Positions 1-5,079 of a DNA stretch of 5,973 nucleotides are shown here, piece after piece. The number at the start of each line of letters is the position of its first letter. Positions within the stretch are counted from its first letter, which is position 1. Both the position numbers and the translations under genes were made by a program. Source of the stretch: Actinomycetes bacterium (GTDB lineage Bacteria; Actinomycetota; Acidimicrobiia; Acidimicrobiales; RAAP-2); contig JAKBCT010000064.1 of the NCBI GenBank assembly GCA_021807655.1, forward strand, positions 1 to 5,973. Direction: 5' to 3'. The notes under the pieces are model-generated. The model ran no database searches and was not told the origin of the DNA. It saw nothing but the letters and a program-made list of their open reading frames with translations.

Positions 1-489
1 GCGGCGCGCCACCCCCACGTCCGATACCGCCCGACGCTCATCGACGCGACCTACGCGGGACTGCTCACCGACGTGCACGAGCGCGCCCTCGTCATCCCGT
101 CGCTCAACCGCGACGGCGACTGCCTGAGTGACATGGTCCTCGCGATGTTCGGCTCGATCGCCGGGGCCGAGTCGGTGCTGATGTCCCTCGATGAGTCCCT
201 GCACCCCCGCGTCGCGATGGCCGAGGCCCCCCACGGCACCGCGCCGACCCTGGAGGGCAAGAACGTCGCCAACCCGATGGCGATGCTGCTCGCCGAGGCG
301 GCGCTGCTCGATCAGGCGGCGACCCACCTCGACGACCCCGCCTTTCACCTCGCCGGACAGCGGCTGCGCGCGGCGACCCTCGACGGCGCCGCCGACGGCG
401 TGCGGACCTTCGACCTGGGCGGCGAGGCGACGACGAGTGAAGTCGTGGACGACGTCATCGCCCGGCTACGCCACCCGCGCGTCGACTAG
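1..489 (+). CDS. Isocitrate/isopropylmalate dehydrogenase family protein, C-terminal part (5' end outside window)
   Basis: The reading frame is open from base 1 to the TAG at 487-489 and shows 162 residues of a beta-decarboxylating, NAD(P)-dependent dehydrogenase. The family oxidises 2-hydroxy acids such as isocitrate or 3-isopropylmalate using Mg2+/Mn2+. Visible hallmarks are the LIDATYAG segment (its Asp, residue 15, matches a metal-ligand position of the family), then NRDGDCLSD with the two further metal-binding Asp residues, a GSIAGAESV stretch, and the nucleotide-binding loop APHGTAP followed by GKNVANPMAM. The N-terminal half, with the substrate-binding Arg residues and phosphoserine loop, lies outside the window. 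An internal GTG at 73 is not the start, because conserved sequence continues upstream of it. The loop and 'AEAPHGTAP' look closer to isocitrate than isopropylmalate enzymes, but I cannot settle substrate or cofactor. The family call is firm; the exact enzyme is not. Confidence 0.9.
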   Translation, partial: AARHPHVRYRPTLIDATYAGLLTDVHERALVIPSLNRDGDCLSDMVLAMFGSIAGAESVLMSLDESLHPRVAMAEAPHGTAPTLEGKNVANPMAMLLAEAALLDQAATHLDDPAFHLAGQRLRAATLDGAADGVRTFDLGGEATTSEVVDDVIARLRHPRVD

Positions 490-508
490 GGCCGTTGGCG
501 CTGCGGCC
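490..508 (+). other. Short hairpin after the dehydrogenase stop codon
   Basis: GGCCG at 490-494 pairs with CGGCC at 504-508 around a 9-base loop, directly after the TAG. No T-tract follows, so it is not a standard Rho-independent terminator. It could stabilise the 3' end of the mRNA or be chance in such GC-rich DNA. Confidence 0.25.
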
Positions 509-512
509 ACGC

Positions 513-518
513 TAACCT
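513..518 (+). promoter_or_regulatory. Candidate -10 element (TAACCT) for the DUF302 gene
   Basis: TAACCT fits the TANNNT form seen before several genes in this window. It would place a transcript start near 525, just ahead of the GAGGAGG ribosome-binding site. I see no convincing -35 element. Confidence 0.3.
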
Positions 519-525
519 CCGCAGT

Positions 526-532
526 GAGGAGG
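526..532 (+). promoter_or_regulatory. Strong Shine-Dalgarno site (GAGGAGG) of the DUF302 gene
   Basis: GAGGAGG ends 4 bases before the ATG at 537 and fixes that start. The upstream CCTCC at 516-520 is an exact complement of GGAGG at 528-532 across a 7-base loop, so a read-through transcript could mask this site. Confidence 0.7.
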
Positions 533-536
533 ATCC

Positions 537-914
537 ATGGACCAGTTGACGGTGACCCTGAACCGACCCATGGACGACGTCGAAACCGCCGTTCGATCCG
601 CCCTCGCCGACCAGGGATTCGGCATCCTCGCCGAGATTGACGTCGCCGAGATCCTGTCGACCAAGCTCGGGGTCCAGCGCGCGCCGCTCAAGATTCTCGG
701 GGCGTGCAATCCGGTCTTGGTGAACCAGGCCCTCGACGTGAGTCTCGACGTGGCCCTGTCGCTGCCGTGCAACGTCGTCCTGCACGCGCTCGACGCCACC
801 ACCACGACCGTCACGATCGCCGACCCGGCCGTGATCATGCCCGGTGAGTCGTTTCGCGAGCTCGTCGAAGACGCCCGCCAACGCCTCGGGGCGGCGTTGT
901 CGAGCCTGCTCTAA
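537..914 (+). CDS. DUF302 domain-containing protein
   Basis: This 125-residue protein is a single DUF302 domain, a small alpha/beta fold of unknown biochemical role found across bacteria and archaea. The signature is clear: an N-terminal strand, then ALADQGFGILAEIDV (residues 22-36), ILGACNP (residues 53-59) and the LPCNVV segment (residues 76-81). Cys57 and Cys78 lie in the two most conserved motifs. There is no signal peptide or membrane segment, so it is probably cytoplasmic. The start is fixed by a strong GAGGAGG site 4 bases upstream. It stands 47 bp after the dehydrogenase and only 9 bp before the methyltransferase, so it probably opens a short operon with that gene. The two cysteines suggest a redox or metal role, but this is inference; no function is established for the family that I can assert. 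Confidence 0.88.
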   Translation: MDQLTVTLNRPMDDVETAVRSALADQGFGILAEIDVAEILSTKLGVQRAPLKILGACNPVLVNQALDVSLDVALSLPCNVVLHALDATTTTVTIADPAVIMPGESFRELVEDARQRLGAALSSLL

Positions 915-923
915 GCCGTCGCC

Positions 924-1544
924 GTGTCCTGGTACGCCGAACATCTCGTACCGCGCATCGTCAACCTCGTCTGCTCGACCCCCGGGGTCTCGCGTTGGCG
1001 GCGCCTCGCCGTTGAGGGCCTGCGCGGGTCGGTCGTCGAGATCGGCTTCGGATCGGGGCTCAACGTCAGGTACTACCCGTCGGCGGTGGAGCGCGTCTAC
1101 GCCGTCGAGCCCCGCGACGCCGCCTGGCGGCTCGCCCAGCGCGCGATCGCGGCGTCGCCGGTAACGATCACGCGCGCCGGCCTCGACGGCCAGCACCTCT
1201 CGCTCGATAACTCGTCCTGCGACAGCGCGCTCAGCACGTTCACCCTCTGTACGGTCGGTGACGACGCGCTCGCCGCGCGAGAGCTCTACCGCGTCTTGAA
1301 GCCGGGGGGCGTCCTGCACGTGCTGGAGCACGGCCTCGCCCCCGACGAGCGCGTCGCGACGTGGCAGCGACGCCTCGACCCGCTCGAGCGCGTCCTCGCC
1401 GACGGCTGTCACCTGACGCGCGACCCCGTCGCGGTGCTCGAGTCGGCCGGGTTCGCGCTGACCCGCCTCGAGCAGCGCTACGAGTCCGGACCCAAGCCGT
1501 GGAGTTACTTCACGGTGGCGCTGGCGACCAAGCCGCTCGACTGA
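924..1544 (+). CDS. Class I SAM-dependent methyltransferase, METTL7/TMT1-like
   Basis: The 206-residue product has a Rossmann-type methyltransferase core. Motif I is VVEIGFGSGLN (residues 37-47), which binds S-adenosylmethionine. The acidic ribose-binding residue is Glu62 in VYAVEP. STFTLCTV (residues 104-111) forms the motif IV region, and RVLKPGG (residues 123-129) runs into VLEHG. The C-terminal half carries WQRRLDPLERVLADGCHLTR (147-166). Its 'DGC.LTR', together with the 'LC.V' and 'LEH' positions, is what I recall from animal METTL7/TMT1 proteins and their bacterial relatives. Those animal enzymes methylate thiols; related bacterial proteins are often labelled phospholipid or UbiE-like methyltransferases. 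The GTG start lies 9 bp after the DUF302 stop with no obvious Shine-Dalgarno site, suggesting coupling to that gene. No N-terminal membrane anchor is evident, unlike the animal proteins. The substrate is unknown. Confidence 0.88.
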   Translation: MSWYAEHLVPRIVNLVCSTPGVSRWRRLAVEGLRGSVVEIGFGSGLNVRYYPSAVERVYAVEPRDAAWRLAQRAIAASPVTITRAGLDGQHLSLDNSSCDSALSTFTLCTVGDDALAARELYRVLKPGGVLHVLEHGLAPDERVATWQRRLDPLERVLADGCHLTRDPVAVLESAGFALTRLEQRYESGPKPWSYFTVALATKPLD

Positions 1545-1583
1545 CCTCGCCGCGCCCACCGGCGCGTGTGGTCAAATCGGGTC

Positions 1584-2144
1584 GTGGAGATCCTCGTGGT
1601 CGCGGCCCTGGTGTTCGTCATCAACCTGCTGCCGGCCTTCGGGCCGCCGACCTGGTCGGTGCTGGTCTACGCGCGCCTTCGCTGGCACCTCGACCCGGTC
1701 GCCCTCGTCGTGGTCGGTGCGGGCGCCGCGGCGAGCGGCCGGTACCTGCTCGCGGCGGGGGCGCGTACCCTGCGCGGCCACTTCTCTGCGCGGTACCGAA
1801 CGAACCTCGCCAACCTCGCCGGGCGGCTACGCGGGCGCACCGCCGGCCTGTGGTCCTTCGCGATCCTCTTCGTCGTCTCGCCGCTGCCCTCGGCGCAGCT
1901 CTTCGTCGCGGCGGGCCTGCTCGAACTGCGGCTCGTGGTACTCACGGCGTCGTTCTTCGTCGGCCGTCTGGTGACCTATTCGCTCTACGTCGCCACGGCC
2001 GTCGTCGTAGACCGCCAACTCGGCTCGCTACTCACCAACGTGTGGGGACGGCCGTGGTGGATCGCCCTGCAACTCGCGCTGATCGCGGCCATCTCGCTGC
2101 TGCCACTGCTGCCGTGGCGCAACGAGCGCCAGCGTCGCAACTGA
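1584..2144 (+). CDS. Polytopic inner-membrane protein, possibly a remote VTT/DedA-like or small-exporter protein
   Basis: This is a membrane protein of about 186 residues with roughly five hydrophobic segments. They are the N-terminus up to VLVY, LDPVALVVVGAGAAASG, LWSFAILFVVSPLPSAQLF, LVVLTASFFVGRLVTY, and WWIALQLALIAAISLLPLLP near the C-terminus. Pro/Gly-rich turns (NLLPAFGPP, SPLPSA) sit at the start of each half, and each is followed by a small-residue helix with Gly-Arg (ASGRY, FVGRL). This two-fold pattern recalls VTT/DedA or small multidrug-export proteins, but I do not recognise a family with certainty. I chose GTG 1584 because it gives a natural membrane N-terminus (MEILVVAAL) and lies 6 bases after TCAAAT, the promoter-to-start spacing seen at other genes here. 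GTG 1566 would add six residues. It follows the methyltransferase closely and may be co-transcribed. Its stop codon touches that of the opposing gene. Confidence 0.8.
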   Translation: MEILVVAALVFVINLLPAFGPPTWSVLVYARLRWHLDPVALVVVGAGAAASGRYLLAAGARTLRGHFSARYRTNLANLAGRLRGRTAGLWSFAILFVVSPLPSAQLFVAAGLLELRLVVLTASFFVGRLVTYSLYVATAVVVDRQLGSLLTNVWGRPWWIALQLALIAAISLLPLLPWRNERQRRN

Positions 2145-2151
2145 TCAGTTG
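2138..2151. repeat. 14-bp perfect palindrome centred on two abutting stop codons
   Basis: CAACTGATCAGTTG is a perfect palindrome whose centre (2144/2145) is exactly the junction between the plus-strand TGA and the minus-strand TGA. Both genes therefore end in AAC-TGA. In RNA it could form a 5-bp stem with a GATC loop, but without a T-tract, so any terminator role would be weak and is unproven. Confidence 0.75.
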
Positions 2152-2537
2152 TCGCCCGACCCCGAGGTCGTCGTCGGGGTGGACCCGTCGGCGTTGTTCT
2201 TGCCCAGCGGCGACTGGTCGAGCAACTCGACCTCGACCTCGCGATGCTGGGTCGCCTTCACGATCGCCATCCGGTACCGGTTGCGCGCGTCGATCCGGTC
2301 GGCGGCAGATTTGGCATGGGTCATGCGCACGTGCAGCGACTTGGTCGCCATTGCCACCGAGCGCGCGAAGTCCGCGTCGATAGCCGCCATCGCGTCGCGG
2401 TAGGTCTTCGCGTGGTGGGCGGACCTGGTGATCGCGACCGTCGTGGGCACGCGCGAGACGGGCCGGCCGCTCGCGAGCGCCGGCGTGGACAGAGCGAGCG
2501 AGGCGACGGCGACCGCCACCCCGACCGACCTGCGCAT
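2145..2537 (-). CDS. Small secreted helical protein of unknown function
   Basis: The 130-residue product starts with a clear Sec signal peptide: MRR, a hydrophobic stretch VGVAVAVASLAL, then STPALA followed by SGRP, with cleavage likely after ALA. The mature part has a basic/His-containing predicted helical region (about residues 40-105, TYRDAMAAIDADFARSVA onward to HREVEVELL) and a Ser/Thr/Gly-rich acidic tail. It has no cysteine, catalytic motif or second membrane segment. I recall similar Ala/Arg-rich helical exported proteins beside actinobacterial two-component systems, but cannot name the family. I chose ATG 2537 since it begins the n-region. The upstream ATG at 2558 spells out the GGAGGT ribosome-binding site (2556-2551) itself and is unlikely to be used; GTG 2540 or 2546 are alternatives. 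It is divergent from the response regulator and shares a candidate operator with it, so it is a plausible regulon member. Confidence 0.8.
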   Translation of the reverse strand: MRRSVGVAVAVASLALSTPALASGRPVSRVPTTVAITRSAHHAKTYRDAMAAIDADFARSVAMATKSLHVRMTHAKSAADRIDARNRYRMAIVKATQHREVEVELLDQSPLGKNNADGSTPTTTSGSGDN

Positions 2538-2550
2538 CACGTTCACGTCA

Positions 2551-2556
2551 ACCTCC
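2551..2556 (-). promoter_or_regulatory. Shine-Dalgarno site (GGAGGT) of the secreted-protein gene
   Basis: GGAGGT on the minus strand lies 13 bases before ATG 2537, 10 before GTG 2540 and 4 before GTG 2546. It argues against the start at 2558, whose first codons contain the site, but does not choose cleanly among the downstream starts. Confidence 0.5.
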
Positions 2557-2566
2557 AACGACCTTC

Positions 2567-2575
2567 AGCGTACCG
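2567..2575 (-). promoter_or_regulatory. Candidate promoter core (CGGTACGCT) of the secreted-protein gene
   Basis: The minus strand reads CGGTACGCT, with TACGCT (2572-2567) as the -10 element. This would start a transcript near 2560 with a leader of about 23 bases carrying GGAGGT. The same 9 bases occur in inverted orientation at 2634-2642 before the response regulator, so the two divergent promoters share a core. Where the -35 element would fall, the candidate operator is found instead. Confidence 0.5.
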
Positions 2576-2581
2576 ACGATT

Positions 2582-2599
2582 CTTGTGAGGACGTTGTGA
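2582..2599 (-). promoter_or_regulatory. Candidate response-regulator operator: 7-4-7 direct repeat
   Basis: The minus strand reads TCACAAC-GTCC-TCACAAG: two 7-base repeats, identical in six positions, 11 bp apart or one helical turn. OmpR-family regulators bind such direct repeats as head-to-tail dimers, and from memory the mycobacterial PhoP box is of the form TCACAGC-N4-TCACAGC. A weaker half-site, TCACGAA, lies at 2619-2613. The repeat overlaps the -35 position of the secreted-protein promoter and sits about 50-70 bp upstream of the regulator's own expected transcript start. That fits autoregulation and control of the divergent gene. Binding is inferred, not shown. Confidence 0.5.
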
Positions 2600-2633
2600 T
2601 TCGCGTCGGTCTTTCGTGAGAGCGCCGGGGAAC

Positions 2634-2642
2634 CGGTACGCT
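2634..2642 (+). promoter_or_regulatory. Candidate promoter core (CGGTACGCT) of the response-regulator gene
   Basis: TACGCT (2637-2642) lies 7 bases before the GTG at 2650, so transcription would begin at or next to the start codon and give a leaderless mRNA. No Shine-Dalgarno site precedes this start, which agrees. It is an inverted copy of the element at 2567-2575. Confidence 0.5.
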
Positions 2643-2649
2643 TCGGGGC

Positions 2650-3351
2650 GTGGGTGAGACGAGTGCGACCATCCTGATCGTCGACGACGAAGCGGGCGTG
2701 CGAGAGCTGCTCGCCGACGCCCTGCGCATCGTGGGCTACGAAACCCTGGTCGCGGGCGACGGCGACGAGGCTCTCACCCTGTGGCGCGCCAACACCGTCG
2801 ACCTGTGCATCGTGGACGTCAATATGCCCACGATGAACGGATTCGAGTTCGTCGAGTTCGTGCGGCGCGACGACGCCGCGCTGCCGATCCTGCTGCTCTC
2901 GGCGCGAGACGCCGCGGCGGACGTCGCCCACGGCCTGCGCATCGGGGCCGACGACTACGTTCGCAAGCCCTTCAGTCTCGAAGAACTGCTCTTGCGGGTG
3001 TCGGCGATCCTGCGACGGACCTCGACGTCAGAGGACGACGAGCGCGTGCTGTCCTGTGGACCGCTCACGATGAACCTGGACCGCCACGAGGTCTCCGTGG
3101 GCGACGAGCCCGTCGACATGTCCGCGACCGAGTTCCGCCTCCTCGAAGTGCTGCTCGGCAAGAAGAACCACCTCCTCAGCCGCGAACAGCTCCTGCGCGA
3201 CGTCTGGGACATCACCTTCGACTCCGAGACCTCGGTGCTCGACACGTACATCTCGTACCTGCGCAAGAAGATCCACCGCGACGACTTCGCCCCCATCACC
3301 ACCGTCCGGGGCGTCGGCTTCAAACTGGTCGATCCGCGCCCGTCGGCGTGA
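2650..3351 (+). CDS. OmpR/PhoB-family response regulator
   Basis: The 233-residue protein is a full-length two-component regulator. The receiver domain (about residues 7-120) has the acidic pair Asp12/Asp13, the phosphoacceptor Asp56 in IVDVNMP, the switch residue Ser84 in LLLSARD, and GADDYVRKPF with Tyr103 and Lys106. After a short linker (TSTSEDDE) comes the C-terminal winged-helix DNA-binding domain. It has SATEFRLLEVLL, LSREQLLRDVWD, the recognition-helix region SVLDTYISYLRKKI, and the wing ending TTVRGVGFKL. All key residues are intact. The GTG start at 2650 gives the usual short N-terminus before the first strand and probably sits on a leaderless transcript. The gene overlaps the kinase gene by 4 bp (GTGA), so the two are co-translated partners. 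The linker/receiver style recalls the PhoP/TrcR-type regulators of Actinobacteria; orthology to a named regulator is not claimed. Confidence 0.96.
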   Translation: MGETSATILIVDDEAGVRELLADALRIVGYETLVAGDGDEALTLWRANTVDLCIVDVNMPTMNGFEFVEFVRRDDAALPILLLSARDAAADVAHGLRIGADDYVRKPFSLEELLLRVSAILRRTSTSEDDERVLSCGPLTMNLDRHEVSVGDEPVDMSATEFRLLEVLLGKKNHLLSREQLLRDVWDITFDSETSVLDTYISYLRKKIHRDDFAPITTVRGVGFKLVDPRPSA

Positions 3352-4736
3352 CCCTCTCAACGCGTCTCACGTATCTACTGATCGTCATCACCACCCTCGT
3401 CGCGTTACTCGTCGGCGGGTACTCGGTGACCACCGCCACCCACGCGCAGTACGCGACGCTCAACAACGCGATCGACACCGTCGCCACGAGCGGGGCGGGC
3501 CATCCGCTCACCGCGCTGAGCGACGCGATCAACATGGTCCAGCAGGACAACCTGAACCTCACCCTCGACGTCATCGACGCCTCGGGCCACGGCACCGTGG
3601 TCGCCAACGGGACCGTCGCACTGTCGGGCCGCCCGACCCGCGCCGACGTGCTCGCCTCGCTCGACGGCCTCTCCACCTCGAGCGACCTGCCCGGCTTCGT
3701 CTACCGATCCATCGCCATCGGTGGCGGCGACTACCTACTCATCGCCGGTTCGACGAGCGCGATCTCGGCCTCGTCGCACCGCGTCGTCGAACGCACCGTC
3801 CTCGTCGGGATCCTCGCGGCTCTGGTCATGGGCATCGTGGCTCGGCTCTTCATGCGCCGCGACCTTCGCACCTTCGCGGCGCTGACCTCGTTCGCGACCC
3901 GCGTCGCCAACGGGGCGGTCGACCTGACGCCGCCCGAAGCGTCGGGCAGCACCGACGTGCACGAGTTGCAGCGGGCGCTCACCCGGATGGTCGCCGCCCT
4001 TCAGTCGACCATCGAGACCGAGAAGCGCACGAGCGAGGCGATGCAGCGTTTCATCGGCGACGCCTCGCACGAGCTGCGCACGCCGCTCACGGTGATCAAG
4101 GGCTACACCGACCTACTCGCGACGACGCCCAACGACGACGCCCAGCGCGAACGCGCGCTCGCGCGGATGCGCACCGAGACGGTGCGCATGGAGTCACTCG
4201 TCGCCGACCTCTTGTTCCTCGCCGAGGTCCGAGAGGTCGGCCGCCACGACCACGTCGAGCTCGACCTCAGTGAGGTCGTCGCGACCGCGACGCGCGACTT
4301 CGCTCTCGACCACCCCGAGCGCCCGCTCACCGAGCGCATCGCGCCGTCGATCCGGATCCGCGCGCGCCGCGAGTACGTCGAGCGGCTCCTCGCCAACGCC
4401 CTTACTAACGTCGTTCGCCACACGGCGCCCAACGACCCGCTTCGCGTCACCCTCGACGGCCCCGACCCGGTGACCCTGCGCATCGAGGACGGCGGGCCGG
4501 GACTGCCCGACGCCTCCTACGGCCAGCGCCTCGAGCAGTTTCGCCGATTCGACCCGTCGCGGTCCCGGGCGTCGGGCGGATCGGGACTGGGCATGAGCAT
4601 CATGGCCGACGTCACCGACGCCCTCGGTGGCACCCTCACGACCGAGCGCAGCGACCTCGGCGGGCTCGCACTCGTCTTCAGCTTCCCGACGCGCTCGCTC
4701 AGCGACGTTCCTGGAGCAGCGCCAGTCGGCTCTTGA
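3348..4736 (+). CDS. Membrane sensor histidine kinase, partner of the upstream regulator
   Basis: The 462-residue kinase starts at GTG 3348, inside the regulator's last codons. The frame is open further upstream, but that part is antiphase to the regulator and not real coding. Layout: a first membrane helix (about residues 7-25), an extracytoplasmic sensor of about 120 residues without a family I can name, and a second helix (about 150-169). A HAMP linker leads to the dimerisation/phosphoacceptor helix with SHELRTPL (phosphorylated His241). The ATPase domain follows, with the N-box region LLANALTNVVRHT (Asn350, Asn354), the G1 box EDGGPGL (Asp381), the F-box region QFRRFDPSRSR and the G2 box GGSGLGMSI. 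All catalytic motifs are intact, so it should be active. The sensor has no cysteines or His cluster and is rich in Thr/Asp/Asn, so the signal is unknown. Its last 38 bp are antisense to the SHOCT gene. Confidence 0.95.
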   Translation: MTLSTRLTYLLIVITTLVALLVGGYSVTTATHAQYATLNNAIDTVATSGAGHPLTALSDAINMVQQDNLNLTLDVIDASGHGTVVANGTVALSGRPTRADVLASLDGLSTSSDLPGFVYRSIAIGGGDYLLIAGSTSAISASSHRVVERTVLVGILAALVMGIVARLFMRRDLRTFAALTSFATRVANGAVDLTPPEASGSTDVHELQRALTRMVAALQSTIETEKRTSEAMQRFIGDASHELRTPLTVIKGYTDLLATTPNDDAQRERALARMRTETVRMESLVADLLFLAEVREVGRHDHVELDLSEVVATATRDFALDHPERPLTERIAPSIRIRARREYVERLLANALTNVVRHTAPNDPLRVTLDGPDPVTLRIEDGGPGLPDASYGQRLEQFRRFDPSRSRASGGSGLGMSIMADVTDALGGTLTTERSDLGGLALVFSFPTRSLSDVPGAAPVGS

Positions 4737-4980
4737 ACTCCGCCTCGTCGAGCTCGCCCTTGGCGAAGCGGTTCCGCAGGATCTCGATCGCGTCCTCGCT
4801 CGCGGGTCCGCGCATCGGCGCGGCGCCGTGGTCGTGATGGTGGTGGCCGTCGCGGAAGTGACGCACCGAGTAGACCGCGCCCATCACGAGCACCGTCCAG
4901 AACAGGATCATGAAGATCACCATCACGACCCACCAGCCGGGCCCACCGCCCTGCCCGTACTGCCAACCGTATCCACCCAT
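4699..4980 (-). CDS. Small membrane protein with C-terminal SHOCT domain and His-rich loop
   Basis: The 93-residue product has a Gly/Tyr/Trp-rich N-terminus (MGGYGWQYGQGGGPGWW), one membrane helix (about residues 17-38) and a His-rich stretch, HFRDGHHHHDHG (residues 41-52). It ends with a SHOCT domain: ILRNRFAKGELDEAEFKSRL, residues 67-86. SHOCT is a short two-helix motif usually at protein termini, thought to mediate oligomerisation or protein contacts; its biochemical role is poorly defined. The ATG at 4980 is fixed by a near-perfect AAGGAGGT site 7 bases upstream; the longer reading back to 5022 runs through that site and is rejected. The gene converges on the histidine kinase, and the two coding regions overlap tail to tail by 38 bp. 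The histidine cluster could bind a metal such as Cu, Zn or Ni; that is inference. Expression appears independent of the kinase operon. Confidence 0.9.
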   Translation of the reverse strand: MGGYGWQYGQGGGPGWWVVMVIFMILFWTVLVMGAVYSVRHFRDGHHHHDHGAAPMRGPASEDAIEILRNRFAKGELDEAEFKSRLALLQERR

Positions 4981-4987
4981 GGCGACT

Positions 4988-4995
4988 ACCTCCTT
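4988..4995 (-). promoter_or_regulatory. Near-perfect Shine-Dalgarno site (AAGGAGGT) of the SHOCT gene
   Basis: AAGGAGGT on the minus strand lies 7 bases before ATG 4980. It is the strongest ribosome-binding site in the window, where most genes have none, which suggests high translation of this small protein. Confidence 0.85.
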
Positions 4996-5007
4996 GGCCC
5001 TAGACAG

Positions 5008-5013
5008 ACTGTA
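5008..5013 (-). promoter_or_regulatory. Candidate -10 element (TACAGT) for the SHOCT gene
   Basis: TACAGT on the minus strand would give a transcript start near 5001 and a leader of about 20 bases carrying the Shine-Dalgarno site. It overlaps a small inverted repeat, ACAG-A-CTGT (5004-5012), that could be an operator. No clear -35 element is seen. Confidence 0.35.
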
Positions 5014-5034
5014 AACCCGCAACGTTCCGGCCTT

Positions 5035-5042
5035 AGACGTCT
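5035..5042. repeat. 8-bp palindrome AGACGTCT between divergent genes
   Basis: A perfect 8-bp palindrome sits in the 99-bp gap between the SHOCT gene (minus) and the VOC gene (plus). It is near the -35 distance of both candidate -10 elements. It could be a regulator site, but is short enough to occur by chance. Confidence 0.25.
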
Positions 5043-5067
5043 CTTATGAGCCGCGTCGATGAGCCAG

Positions 5068-5073
5068 TACCGT
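5068..5073 (+). promoter_or_regulatory. Candidate -10 element (TACCGT) for the VOC gene, leaderless
   Basis: TACCGT ends 6 bases before ATG 5080, so the transcript would begin at the start codon. No Shine-Dalgarno site is present. This supports ATG 5080 over the in-frame ATG 5059, which lies upstream of the element. Confidence 0.45.
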
Positions 5074-5079
5074 TGGGCC

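Noticed and set aside
490..508. Hairpin after the dehydrogenase gene as a Rho-independent terminator
   Set aside because: It has only five pairs and no T-tract; it is kept only as a weak hairpin feature.
486..1559. Long minus-strand open frame of 357 codons opposite the DUF302 and methyltransferase genes
   Set aside because: It is rich in Arg/Gly/Asp with no motif, spans two well-recognised opposite genes and their gap, and is the kind of open frame GC-rich DNA gives by chance.
1361..2383. Plus-strand open frame of 340 codons across three genes
   Set aside because: It is Arg/Ala/Pro-rich and out of phase with the methyltransferase, membrane protein and secreted-protein genes, all of which have clear features; it is a composition artefact.
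2781..3347. Possible long N-terminal extension or regulator-kinase fusion of the histidine kinase
   Set aside because: The frame is open, but it runs out of phase through the complete regulator gene. The GTG overlapping the regulator's stop, followed by a membrane helix, is the normal start.
4981..5022. N-terminal extension of the SHOCT protein by 14 residues
   Set aside because: The extension would translate the AAGGAGGT ribosome-binding site and lies upstream of the expected transcript start.
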